A stretch of DNA of 64,000 nucleotides. Source: Scheffersomyces stipitis CBS 6054 (Eukaryota > Ascomycota > Pichiomycetes > Serinales > Debaryomycetaceae). The notes under the pieces were generated by a model. It worked only from the letters and a program-made list of their open reading frames with translations. It searched no databases and was not told where the DNA came from. The stretch is taken from positions 2,170,001-2,234,000 of the forward strand of contig NC_009068.1 in the NCBI RefSeq assembly GCF_000209165.1. Reading direction: 5' to 3'. Numbering within the stretch: the stretch's first letter is position 1; the number at the start of each line of letters is the position of its first letter. The translations under genes were made by a program, and so were the position numbers. This document shows, in pieces, positions 1 through 9,700 of this stretch.

Positions 1-2275
1 TGTTTTGCACGGAGCGATTTGAAGGCGAAGCAGAGACTACGATGCGATTACAACGTGAAGAGTCTGTAGATGGTGGAGTATTTTTGTTGTGATGTTTCAA
101 GCGGGTGAAACTGAGACGACAACACAACAAACGAAAAGATCTTGCAGTTGAGCGAGATCGAAATGTAGTCGAAATCTGAATCAACAGGAAAAATGACGTA
201 TGTGCAATCAGTCAATGGGGTGGGACTCGAATCAATGTTATGGGTCGGTTCAATATCAGGGTCTGTGTGAAAATCGATATGGATTCAATATCAATTACCA
301 GCGGAGCCAGCCGATCAGATCAGGGGAACAAAAGGCAATTATTAATAGTACTACTGCTAATAATAATATTTATTGTGCTGCGGTAATGATAGTACAAGAA
401 CAAGACACAGCTACCTGGGTAAGGTCCGGTGGTTGTCGAGATGAGCCTGCTTCAGGAGGTTCAACGATCAACAGGAGCCTCGGTGGTTAGCAGAGAAAGC
501 AAAAGACAAATTTGTCCACAGATCAGGTTCAATCACTACTGAATAATGGCAGCGGTTTGTGTTGTTTTTGTTTTTCCTATTTTTTTTTGGTGCGGTGCAT
601 TACATGTACAGTGAAAAAATTGTTTATTTGGGAGCGGGTAGAGACGAGAAAAGGGGACGGAAAATGAGCTACTGAGCGATCTTGCCAATACAAATACGAA
701 CGAGAATGGCACCAATTAGAAATAAAGTTAGCGGAATTAGAGCACAAGCCAGATTAAGCTTATTAGAGGAAAAAAGTCGGGCAAGACTAATAATGAACGG
801 ATAATTGATACATGCCAAATATAGCGATCAAAGCACACTTGGTGCAGTGTGCTTAGAGCGTGATGCATGCGTCCGTTGTCTTCTCTGGTTGAGTCTTCTT
901 CCGCTGTTCTATTGATAGAAACAGTATAATCACGATTCGTACTGCAACCTACAAAAGCGCTGGCTGAAGACGGGGTGAGATTATTTTCAATACCTAGGCA
1001 ATATTAATTAGTGTTGACGAAAGCTGCATGCATTTGCACAAACACGTCTGAAGCTTTGATGCACAAATGTACAGTAGAAAAAAAATAAAACTGAAAATAT
1101 GGTCTACTAGCCTTTAACGAAAGCCAATTCACACTCAACAAAAGCCCCAAGAGAGATCCTCGGCGTGTCGCGTGTAGCATGTGGATTTGGCTCTGAAGCA
1201 GCGCGGAAAACTATCTGAAAAACGAGTGTTTAGAGCTGAGAGTTCCCTCGACGTCGAAATCAATTTAAAAGTTGACACTAGCATTATCTCACATACATCA
1301 GACGACTTTTTCTTTTTCTGCTGTTGTTGATTTCCACGTTGGTGATTTTTGACTGTGATCGGACGGCTTGTTTTGATGGTGAAGCCGTCCATTTTGCAAT
1401 ACAAATGCTACATGCTACTAAATCTCTATTCGAATATACATGCTGTGTATGTCATAAAATCTGACAAAGCATCTGTCCCAACGTCAGCAGAAGCACTCCT
1501 CAATACGTTACTTCACCGCTATTCTCTTGTCTTCTATTTCTGGTCTGTATGGTTCGCTTTTTAGTCGTGTTATTGCAGCAGCCTGTTCCATTCAGGTAAC
1601 TTTTAACACTGCCGTCGGTTTGTGCACAACTGCTATTGTTTTGGAACGGCTTTCCTGTTTGGGATGAGTCTCAGATGCCACTGGTAGCGTTTGGAATTGT
1701 AGTCTGAAACATGGGCGTCTTGCAACCAGACAAGCCCATCGCCCTAAACAAAGATCTGAAGTTGTTGTGGTTACTAAACAATCAACTCTTGTTCCTCAGA
1801 TAGCGGGCACTTGCTGAAATATGACATTCTCTACTTAAACAAAATAGGCTTTAAGAACAATCTGAAAATTGCACTCAGACATATCTTCACTGGTAACCTC
1901 TTAATAATAATGATTGCAATCATAATAACGGCAGACCCTATTCAATTGGTCGCTTAACTGCATTGGAATCCCACTGCCTACAACGATTCTCTATGTCTCC
2001 ATTTCTGCGCTAAGTATTTTTGCAATCGTTCACCTAATTCCTTCCAATCATATCTCTCAAGCGATCTCTCTACACATCCATATGATTAAATTCCCACCAA
2101 CGTCAACTTCTGAAACTTCATCTTCTCTTCTTCGTTTATTCTATTCCGTACTCTCTAATACGATTCTCCCTCTGCTTTCTCGCAGAGCAGTCTCGCATCA
2201 TCTACTGTATACATTGCAACTTATCATCATTATGTCTATTGTACACGAACCCCAGTTTCTCTATAAACTCCACAC
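1..2275. other. Gene-free left flank
   Basis: No reading frame here looks like a real gene. The longest open frame (200-490, 96 codons) has low-complexity, codon-atypical content and no recognisable domain. There is a short ATA/AAT-rich run near 345-372 and a pyrimidine-rich stretch around 2040-2270 just beyond the IMP3 stop. No tRNA box-B motif or splice signals pointing to a hidden gene were found. The stretch may hold the promoter of a gene to the left of the window, but nothing here proves that. Confidence 0.6.
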
Positions 2276-2827
2276 CTAAGCCAAGTCGTAGTCGTCGATC
2301 TTGTTTTTGTACTTGAGTAAGTTTCTCTTGATCTTGGAAGTGTCCACCCATGTCAAGTAATCCTCCAAGTTTCTCGTCACCAAGTATGCTGGGTCTGTGA
2401 TCACATTAGGACCAACTCTGACATGGCCTTGTTCTACAAAAGTCACGGCATCACTCATGGTCTCCGCCATTTTGAGACGACACATGACTACACCGATTCT
2501 TCTTCGACAAAAGGCACTGACTGTGACCTTATTCTCTAAATCTGAAATCTTGGACTTGGTAGCCAACACTCCCATATTGTACAATTTTTCCAACAATAAC
2601 TGTTCATGCTTTATTCTGAACGGATCGGTTGGTTGTAATAGCGACAACTTATGCGCCAATTTTCGGATTTCACCACACATCTTGTTGTATTTATGATAGT
2701 CTTCTCTGTTCTGAATATGGTACGTTCTCATCACCTGGGTATCTCTATGACCCTGGTCCTGCTTCCAGTCAAGAAAGTCAACTTTCTTTAGCAACTTCTG
2801 CTCATGGTGTTTCAACGCCCTGACCAT
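2276..2827 (-). CDS. IMP3: U3 snoRNP protein Imp3
   Basis: A 183-residue protein of the usual Imp3 length. Imp3 binds U3 snoRNA in the nucleolar small-subunit processome and helps U3 pair with the pre-rRNA for 18S maturation. The N-terminal half is the basic Imp3/uS4-like region (starts [18 protein letters not shown], rich in Lys/His). An S4 RNA-binding fold follows at about residues 108-165, recognisable from [22 protein letters not shown] and the later [19 protein letters not shown]. The ATG at 2827-2825 opens directly onto the conserved N-terminus, so the start is secure. The gene is divergent from the mitochondrial uL6 gene across about 265 bp. Family assignment is by recognition of the protein sequence. 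Confidence 0.95.
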   Translation of the reverse strand: MVRALKHHEQKLLKKVDFLDWKQDQGHRDTQVMRTYHIQNREDYHKYNKMCGEIRKLAHKLSLLQPTDPFRIKHEQLLLEKLYNMGVLATKSKISDLENKVTVSAFCRRRIGVVMCRLKMAETMSDAVTFVEQGHVRVGPNVITDPAYLVTRNLEDYLTWVDTSKIKRNLLKYKNKIDDYDLA

Positions 2828-3092
2828 CGTGGATATGCAAATTAATATGAAGTTTGTTAACTAGTAGTTCTTCTGAAAAATAGTTTATCCGATGATCATC
2901 TCTGCTCTTAATGCATTAGAAAAAATTGAGAATCAAGTAAAAACTCACGCGCAAATCATGTGCCTTTGAGCACGGTCAATATGGACCAGAGCAGTTTCAA
3001 AATTTTCAAAAGTTTTCAACTTTAAGAACGACCAATTTGTTTAAAATTCCACCAATACCAACACTTTTTTGATAGAAAGGCTGTCTCAGAAA
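2828..3092. promoter_or_regulatory. Divergent IMP3 / uL6m promoter
   Basis: A 265-bp shared intergenic region. It holds an AATTTT core at 3002-3007 in a T-rich context close to the uL6m start. AATTTT is known as the rapid-growth element shared by rRNA-processing and mitochondrial ribosomal protein genes in Candida-type yeasts. Both flanking genes belong to those classes, so one element could serve both. The motif is short and common in AT-rich DNA, so this is a suggestion. Confidence 0.35.
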
Positions 3093-3773
3093 ATGTTTTC
3101 CAGGCTCCCAGGATATGGTGCTTTCTCTGTGCGTGCCTTCTCGCAGACTACGGTGGTGCGTTCGCACATAGGAAAGTTGCCTATAAAACTCAGCGAGTCA
3201 GTACAATGCACAGTGGAAGACATTCCGTTGGAATTCTGCAAGTCTTTCACCAGAGGCAAAGACAGATACGTTCTAGACCGACAGGTGGTCATTAAGGGTC
3301 CCAAAGGTGTTTTGAAAACAGCTGTGCCCAAGTTTATTCAAGTCCATCAGGACTCTGAATCCAATTCCATCTCCGTCACAGTAGAAAACCCTAAGGAAAA
3401 AATTCAGAGATCGATGTGGGGAACTGTGAGATCACTTCTTCAAAACAATTTGATCGGTACTACCGAAGGTCACTTGGCCATTGTAAAATTCGTAGGTACT
3501 GGTTACAGAGGAATTCTTGAGACCGGCAGTAACGGTGAAAAGTTGGTATCACTTAAGATTGGTTTACCATACACTCCCAAGCTTGCTATCCCAGAAGGTT
3601 TAACTGTGTCCTCGCCAGGTCCCACCAGATTAGTCATAGAGGGTACAGACAAACAGCAAGTCAAGTTGTTTGCTGCGGTGATCCGTGAATTCAAGAAACC
3701 AGAGCCATACAAGGGAAAGGGTATCTTTGTGGACGATGAGACCATCAAGTTGAAGGAAAAGAAGATCAAGTAA
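3093..3773 (+). CDS. MRPL6: Mitochondrial large-subunit ribosomal protein uL6m
   Basis: A 226-residue protein homologous to bacterial L6, acting in the mitochondrial ribosome large subunit. The frame is open from further upstream (3069), but that position is TTG. The first ATG is at 3093 and begins MFSRLPGYGAFSVRAF, a basic, hydroxyl-rich, acid-free presequence that suits mitochondrial import. Family landmarks are the RQVVIKGPKGVLKTAV segment, the WGTVRSLLQNNLIGTTEG helix and the C-terminal hallmark KKPEPYKGKGIFVDDE, which is the conserved KPEPYKGKGI rRNA-contact motif of L6. The gene is followed in tandem by uL3m, so two proteins of the same particle are adjacent. Confidence 0.93.
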   Translation: MFSRLPGYGAFSVRAFSQTTVVRSHIGKLPIKLSESVQCTVEDIPLEFCKSFTRGKDRYVLDRQVVIKGPKGVLKTAVPKFIQVHQDSESNSISVTVENPKEKIQRSMWGTVRSLLQNNLIGTTEGHLAIVKFVGTGYRGILETGSNGEKLVSLKIGLPYTPKLAIPEGLTVSSPGPTRLVIEGTDKQQVKLFAAVIREFKKPEPYKGKGIFVDDETIKLKEKKIK

Positions 3774-4046
3774 ACGTAGCCGTATATAACCATATATTCC
3801 ATAGAATGGTTTGGTGGACCATTTCACATCCTGTATATACAATAGAAGTTCACTACTAATGCAACCGATTTAAATGGGAAGAAAAGCAATTGAATGCAAA
3901 CGAGTTTATATTGAAGGCTTCGAAGTAATAAAGCTAGCATCCCAAAGGCAAGTTTCTATCTTGTTTAAGTAATTCACTTATTTTCAGTAACTTTCATTTG
4001 TCTTATACTGATTCAAAAGATATTTGGACCAAAAACTAACCTGCAC

Positions 4047-5006
4047 TTGCCCTCGCTCAACCTGCACTATCTCCAAAAACTTTTCACTTTTCACAATTGT
4101 ATGTCCCTACAATTCTTCTCCAGAACTCCTTCAACGCTCTGTACTTACAAATTCCACACGACTATGAGCAGTATATGGTCCATAACTCGTGCGAAGGTGA
4201 GCACCTCGGGAGTTCCGATGGTTTTCTCGCGGGGAGCTGCCCAGATTACCTCAATCCATGCTGTACCATCCATGAGAACTGAGGTTCCAGTCATCAACCA
4301 CTCGTTGGAGTTATCCAACTTGAGAAAGAGTTTGTTGAACAGGCCAGGGTTGTTAGGCATAAAGCGCGGAATGATTTCATGGTTCACCGAAGCCGGTGAG
4401 CAGTTTGCGGCAACAGTTATCGAGATAGACTCTTGTGAAGTGATCAAGCAAAAGACTGTAGAATCAGATGGATACTGGTCCGTCTTACTTGGACAAATCG
4501 ACAAGTTGAAGAATGTCAACGAGAAGGAGTTAGTCAAGTTTGAAGCCGCTGGTGTTTCTCCCAAACAGAATATTGGCGAATTCAGAGTCAGAGACAAATC
4601 GGGTTTAATCCCTGTAGGCACAGAGTTGAAGGCAGACTACTTTTCTGTGGGACAATTGGTAGATATCAAGGCTGTATCCAAAGGTAAAGGTTTCGCAGGT
4701 GTGATGAAGAGACATGGTTTCAAAGGTTTAAATGCATCGCATGGTGTTTCTTTGTCCCACAGATCTGCCGGTGGTATGGGTGGTAACCAAGATCCAGGTA
4801 GAGTATTGCCAGGTAAGAAGATGGCTGGTAGAATGGGAGGAAGAAACTGCACTGTCTTCAATAATGAAGTTTTACATGCTGACGGAGAGGCTGGCATTTT
4901 GGTGGTCAAGGGCCAAATTCCAGGTCCAGCCAGAGGGTTTGTCAAGATTCTTGATGCTACCAAACTCTACGGAAAGTCGCTTAATGATATCAAGAACAAT
5001 TTGTAA
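4047..5006 (+). CDS. MRPL9: Mitochondrial large-subunit ribosomal protein uL3m
   Basis: Up to 319 residues, homologous to bacterial ribosomal protein L3 (Mrpl9 in yeast), in the mitochondrial large subunit. The body shows L3 landmarks: LLGIKRGMISWFTEAGE near the start of the mature domain, VDIKAVSKGKGFAGVMKRHGF, then SLSHRSAGGMGGNQDPGRV and KKMAGRMGGRNCTVFN around the peptidyl-transferase-proximal loop. Three in-frame ATGs are possible: 4047, 4101 and 4164. The stretch before the conserved domain is basic and hydroxyl-rich from any of them, so the presequence start is unresolved; 4101 or 4164 would give lengths closer to the usual one. It converges on the next gene with only 73 bp between stops. 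Confidence 0.92.
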   Translation: MPSLNLHYLQKLFTFHNCMSLQFFSRTPSTLCTYKFHTTMSSIWSITRAKVSTSGVPMVFSRGAAQITSIHAVPSMRTEVPVINHSLELSNLRKSLLNRPGLLGIKRGMISWFTEAGEQFAATVIEIDSCEVIKQKTVESDGYWSVLLGQIDKLKNVNEKELVKFEAAGVSPKQNIGEFRVRDKSGLIPVGTELKADYFSVGQLVDIKAVSKGKGFAGVMKRHGFKGLNASHGVSLSHRSAGGMGGNQDPGRVLPGKKMAGRMGGRNCTVFNNEVLHADGEAGILVVKGQIPGPARGFVKILDATKLYGKSLNDIKNNL

Positions 5007-5079
5007 TTAGTCTAGAACATATGTACATATTTGAGAAGAGAATGTAGAGGAAATGTAGATGTAGATATTGTGCATTAGA

Positions 5080-5958
5080 CTAAAGGGTAACTAGTATGCC
5101 GATAACTAGCAGACCGATGATGAAAGCAATGCCGGCTTGGCGTACTCTGCTGAAGTATCTACTGGTTGCAGAGTTTTGTTGAAACTTTGGCTCGTTCTTT
5201 AGAACCATCAAATCAATATTAGTTATTGAAGAGGTATCTGAAGTTCCAGAAGAATGCGACGAAGACGAAGAACTAATTGAGGATGAATCTGAAAATGTTT
5301 CTGAAAATGAAATTGTAGTAGAATAGTCGGAAGAAACTGAAGAAAATGCTGAAAAATATGAAGACGATGAAGAAGAACCTTTCAGTAGCGTAGATTCTAA
5401 TGGAAGCAGTGATGAAGATAGAGTAATAGCAGGCAAACCTGTAGATGTTCGGGTTCGCCAATCTACCGATCTGGATGTATCAACATTTTGGACAAGATTT
5501 GTGGTTGTTAAGGAGACAGAAGTTAAACCGTATGCTATCCAAGATACGCCGTAACATCCTGTTAGTCTCTGCGTTGTAATTGTGAACACCCCAGCGTTGG
5601 TAGGACATATCCCAAAGAAAAATTCGCTGCCGTCAATGTATGAATGCAATTGCAAAGTTCTGAGGTCGACCCTCCATTCTGTAGTATCTGGTTGTGTGCT
5701 AAGAGCCAATACGTAGTTCTTTATGACCACGTAATTGACTTCATTATCTACATTCAATAAGAACAACTTACCATTTCCAAGATAGAAAAATGGAAATATT
5801 AGTGGCCTCTGAGAAGAGGCTGTATTTGCATAAAAGTTGAGCTGTTGATCTAATCCAACCAGATATGTGTAGCCATTAGTTATAACAAATGGACTAAACA
5901 GGTATTCAGCAAGTGTTTGAGCAAACAAGAATTCTACGAAAATTAACAATTGGAGCAT
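5080..5958 (-). CDS. Predicted GPI-anchored secreted surface protein
   Basis: 292 residues with the plan of a yeast GPI cell-wall or plasma-membrane protein. There is an N-terminal signal peptide (MLQLLIFVEFLFAQTLAEY), then a folded-looking domain of about 150 residues rich in Tyr, Phe and Leu with cysteines in FGICPTNAG and LTGCYGVSW. A Ser-rich stalk follows at about residues 190-250, likely O-mannosylated, and a hydrophobic C-terminal tail ends the protein (GIAFIIGLLVIGILVTL). No catalytic motif is visible. The compact N-terminal domain recalls the Candida PGA30/31-type GPI proteins, but I cannot confirm that. The ATG at 5958 starts the signal peptide directly. The small-residue anchor site should lie just before the final hydrophobic block. 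Confidence 0.75.
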   Translation of the reverse strand: MLQLLIFVEFLFAQTLAEYLFSPFVITNGYTYLVGLDQQLNFYANTASSQRPLIFPFFYLGNGKLFLLNVDNEVNYVVIKNYVLALSTQPDTTEWRVDLRTLQLHSYIDGSEFFFGICPTNAGVFTITTQRLTGCYGVSWIAYGLTSVSLTTTNLVQNVDTSRSVDWRTRTSTGLPAITLSSSLLPLESTLLKGSSSSSSYFSAFSSVSSDYSTTISFSETFSDSSSISSSSSSHSSGTSDTSSITNIDLMVLKNEPKFQQNSATSRYFSRVRQAGIAFIIGLLVIGILVTL

Positions 5959-6436
5959 TAGTCAAAGAAATACAAGCCTATCATTACAACCTGTCTTTCC
6001 CTATCCTTTTGTAGTCTACTCATACTTCAGAAAGGTATACCCTTGTCATGCTCTGAATGGAAATAAGAAAATATCTAAATACGGGAGCAAAATATTCTCG
6101 TTGCACTACTCAAATTAAGAATTATACCTTGCCACACACCAAGAGTTGATGAACTGGATATAGCGAGGTTAACTCAGATTTAGGTGAGATTAATATACTG
6201 ATCTGTGTATTATTTGTAGGAGATGATTATTTTCTTAGCCCTTGTATATGATCGCTAAGTGAGCCCAAAGTTACCGAGAATTTCACTATGTTGATCAAAA
6301 GGAATTACACGAGACGCACCCTCATTTGGAGAAGGAGTAGGTAAGTTGACTGCTTCCTTCCAGTAATTGACACTCCTTTGCATTTGGGTCTTTCGATTCT
6401 TAAATTGAAGAGGAGATGTCTCTATCTATGCTTCAT
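5959..6436. other. Intergenic region between surface-protein gene and retrotransposon
   Basis: About 480 bp with no open frame of note. It contains the upstream region of the minus-strand surface protein and the left flank of the retrotransposon. The five bases before the LTR (TTCAT, 6432-6436) would be one copy of the target-site duplication; the other copy is lost in the N gap. Confidence 0.5.
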
Positions 6437-6721
6437 TGACGGGAAACCTGTATATGGGTAGGCCGGTTTTCCTTTTGGACTTAGAAATGGATTAATGGAT
6501 ATGGAGTTATATTAATCACTGAAGAACTATTTAAAATCTGTTTAAACTAGAGGGAATCCTCTGGGCTTTATATATTCTTCATCCTCATCTCATCTCTGTA
6601 GTTTGTTGCGTTATTCAACAAAAGAAATGTAGAATTTCTGTTTCGGATATTTATCGGATCCAATCCGAGGTTGGTCACCTCGGAAACCATTATTAGAGAT
6701 CCTGTATCTTATTTTCCATCA
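6437..6721 (-). repeat. 3' LTR of the retrotransposon (left copy)
   Basis: 285 bp. Plus-strand ends are TGACGG at the left and CCATCA at the right, an imperfect inverted pair with the canonical TG...CA termini. The left boundary is set by the point where identity with the right copy starts (6437 against 12282). The right boundary is set by the polypurine tract directly beside it. A rival right end at 6620, giving a TGTTG-type start, was considered and is less supported because no purine tract adjoins it. Confidence 0.8.
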
Positions 6722-6729
6722 CTCCCCTT
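6722..6729 (-). other. Polypurine tract
   Basis: On the minus strand the bases AAGGGGAG lie directly before the LTR start and overlap the last two bases of the pol stop codon TAA (6730-6728). This is the expected position for the plus-strand primer of reverse transcription. Confidence 0.7.
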
Positions 6730-9700
6730 AACGCTTTGTACGTGAATCAAATGTAGAAGCGTTTCTGACATTGGAAACTAGATGATCCCTAAGAGTAATA
6801 AATTGCGCTCTAGATAGCGCTTTAATAAACATGTCAGCCGTGTTTACTGATGTCTTGACATAGTCAAGTAGGATTTCTTTATCCTTAATCAATTGTCTCA
6901 ACAATTTGATATCGATGTCCACCATTCTCCTACTATGGGAGATATTTTCGTTTTTGCAATTGGCGATTACAGCTTGATTATCTTCATAGATTTGTACGCT
7001 TGACACTATGAATCCAAGTTCTCTTAAGATGTTCTTTATACGGATCGACGTCTCTGCAGTCAGCTTTAAAGCGACCAATTCGCAACTAGCAGAACTTGTA
7101 GTAATGTTATGTTGACGTTTAGTGGTCCAGCTAACCAAATGTCCGTTGAGATAAATGGCATTTCCAGTAATTGATCTTCTATCCTTCTCTGGAGCGAAGG
7201 AAGCATCTGTGTAAGCAACTATGTTAAAATCTAATTTCTTGTTTGATGATTGGTTGCTCTCATATTTTAATTCATAATCTATGTTCAGCTTGAGGTAACG
7301 AATGCAGTATAATAATTTCTGAAAATCATTTATATTTGGGTTGGCACCTTTGCTACCCAACTGATTGGCAGCAAAAGATATATCAGGACGAGTATTTCGA
7401 TTTGCCCAAAGCAATAATCCTACTCCCTTTTGATATAGCTCTTTACCCTTTGCATCCAATAATGTTTGGTTGTTTATCGGATTGTCCTCGATAAAGTGAT
7501 CTTTAACAGTGGTGGATGCATTATTGTACTTCGACTTGTCTTTGATCATTGGAATATACTTTCCATATGATTCTTCAAGTTTGAATTGCTTTACAATATT
7601 TTGTAAGTATTCTGTCTGGGACATAATGTAACCGTTCTCGGTCTTATGAAATTTTACCCCAAGGTATTCCTTGATTTCTTCAAGGTACTTCATGTCGAAA
7701 TGATTTTGTAGGTCTCGTTTGAATTCTTTAAGCATCCTTTCGCTTGATGACACCATGAATAAGTCATCAACATAAACAGCAATGATGATTATGTCACCTT
7801 TGTTCTTTTTGTGGAACAATCCTGAAGCGAATGATGATTCCTCAAAACCGAAGTTTTGAATAACCTTGAGTAATGTGTGGTACCATTCGTACCCACTTTG
7901 TCGCATACCATATATTGCCTTTTTAACCAACCAGCATTTATTCTTTGGCAATTCGTATCCTTTCGGTGGACGGATGTAGATTGGCTCATTGTTCGATAAT
8001 GGCGCGTTTAGATACGCAGATTCAATATCGAGCTGGTGGATAATATAATTGTTAGTGGTGGCAATAGAAACTAGTAATCTGATGGTCAATAGGTCTACAA
8101 CGGGGGATGATATTTTTGATGGATCGAAATCCCGGCCGGGTTGTTGTAGAAAACCTCTAACGACACATCTGCTTTTGTATTTAACGCCTTTTATTCCTCC
8201 ATCCTTAGATGTATGTACCCATCTGGTGGATATGGCTTTCCTGCCTTTCGGAATATCAACGACTTCAAAAACGTTCAATTTAATGAATTTGTCTATTTCA
8301 CGATCCATGGATTCTATCCAATTTTTATCGTTGTAATCAATGTTTTCGATAACAGCATTTATAACATTGATTGGTAAATCATCCGAGTCTTCTTCAATTT
8401 GATCGATCAATGAGAATAAGCAATGTGCACCTTCGATATTTGTACATACGTCAGTTGATCTAGACTCAATCAAACTGGCCATAAGGTTGATTGTGCTTAT
8501 ACTCAGGAAGTCTGGTGATGTTTTCCTCTGTCTTTTATTGTCGCCCCCTTCTGTATCAGTTTTAGTTTTAGCTGATACAGAATAGACGCTGCTCTTTTGG
8601 CCCGGATGCGTCTTTGTCCTTGTTTTAAGTGTCTTACTTTCCGGAGTAAAATTGGGTGACCGCTTTAATTTAACTGATGGTTCTGGTGTGAGTCCCTCTT
8701 GCATTCTTTGACGTTTCAAAGCTCGGACGTCTCTGTTTGAAGGTGCTTGAATCATCTCTGGCTCATGCTTGATAGTTGTGCTCTCCCCTTGATTGTCAAT
8801 CGGTTGAACAATGCCATGTTTCGTCTTGACGTTACCAGTGTCTTTAGACGATTTCGTATCTGAATTGAGTTCGGTAATTTCAATTGCAGCTGGGATGTGC
8901 TTATCATTTGCATTATCGCTTTTATTGTTATGATCTTTAACAATAATTTGCTTTGAGGCAGGATTTTGAGATTCTTTTAATGTTGCAACGGGTGCATCTT
9001 CATTAATGAGTTCATATTTGGTTTCATCAGCCTTCTGCTCTCTTTGAGTAGAAGTTATGCCTGAGTCGGATTTATAGCCCAGTGGAGTATCTCTCTGGAT
9101 ATCCTCTCCGGATACAGGAGCTACCTGTTTATTGACTGGGGTAGGTGTTCGTACGTTTGTCCCCCCCACTAATGTGGACGAATTAATTGCAGTGCTCGTG
9201 CTCTCTCTATGAGTCTTATCTGTAGTAGTAATAGGTTTTGGATGTTCAGGATTTGTCATCCAAGGAAATTTGTTAGTAACGTTCGTGTACACTTCGGGAT
9301 GTTTCTTGGCTAAGATCAGGAAAGAGGGTTGAGGATCAGTTGAATAATTATCCGTGGGCGACGGATCCCTCCTTGCTTCTGAAATACCACGGGTCATCAC
9401 GGCTGATTTTTCGTGGATGCCCGCTGATGTGGAAGGTACATTTTCCTGTCGAACGGATTCAAAAGTATCATAGTCATGGGCTTCTTGATTAAGTTTAAAT
9501 TGAGCAGCAGCGACTTGGGCATTCAAGGTCGCTTTAACTTCGTTCGCCTCCTGAATTTGAGAGAAATCAAGCGATTTGAAGTATGAGTTAATATGTGCCA
9601 TGGAACTCATGAACTTGACATTCACTGTCTGAATAACTGGGAAGTTTTTCGTACTGACGAGGATTTTATATGTGTAGTTGTCTTCGCAGAAACCAATAAA

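Noticed and set aside
3069..3092. uL6m start at TTG (3069)
   Set aside because: Not an ATG; the ATG at 3093 opens a good mitochondrial presequence.
6602..6620. LTR right end at 6620, giving a TGTTG start on the minus strand
   Set aside because: It would be a classical LTR start, but no purine tract adjoins it, whereas 6721 is flanked by AAGGGGAG and gives inverted ends TGACGG and CCATCA.
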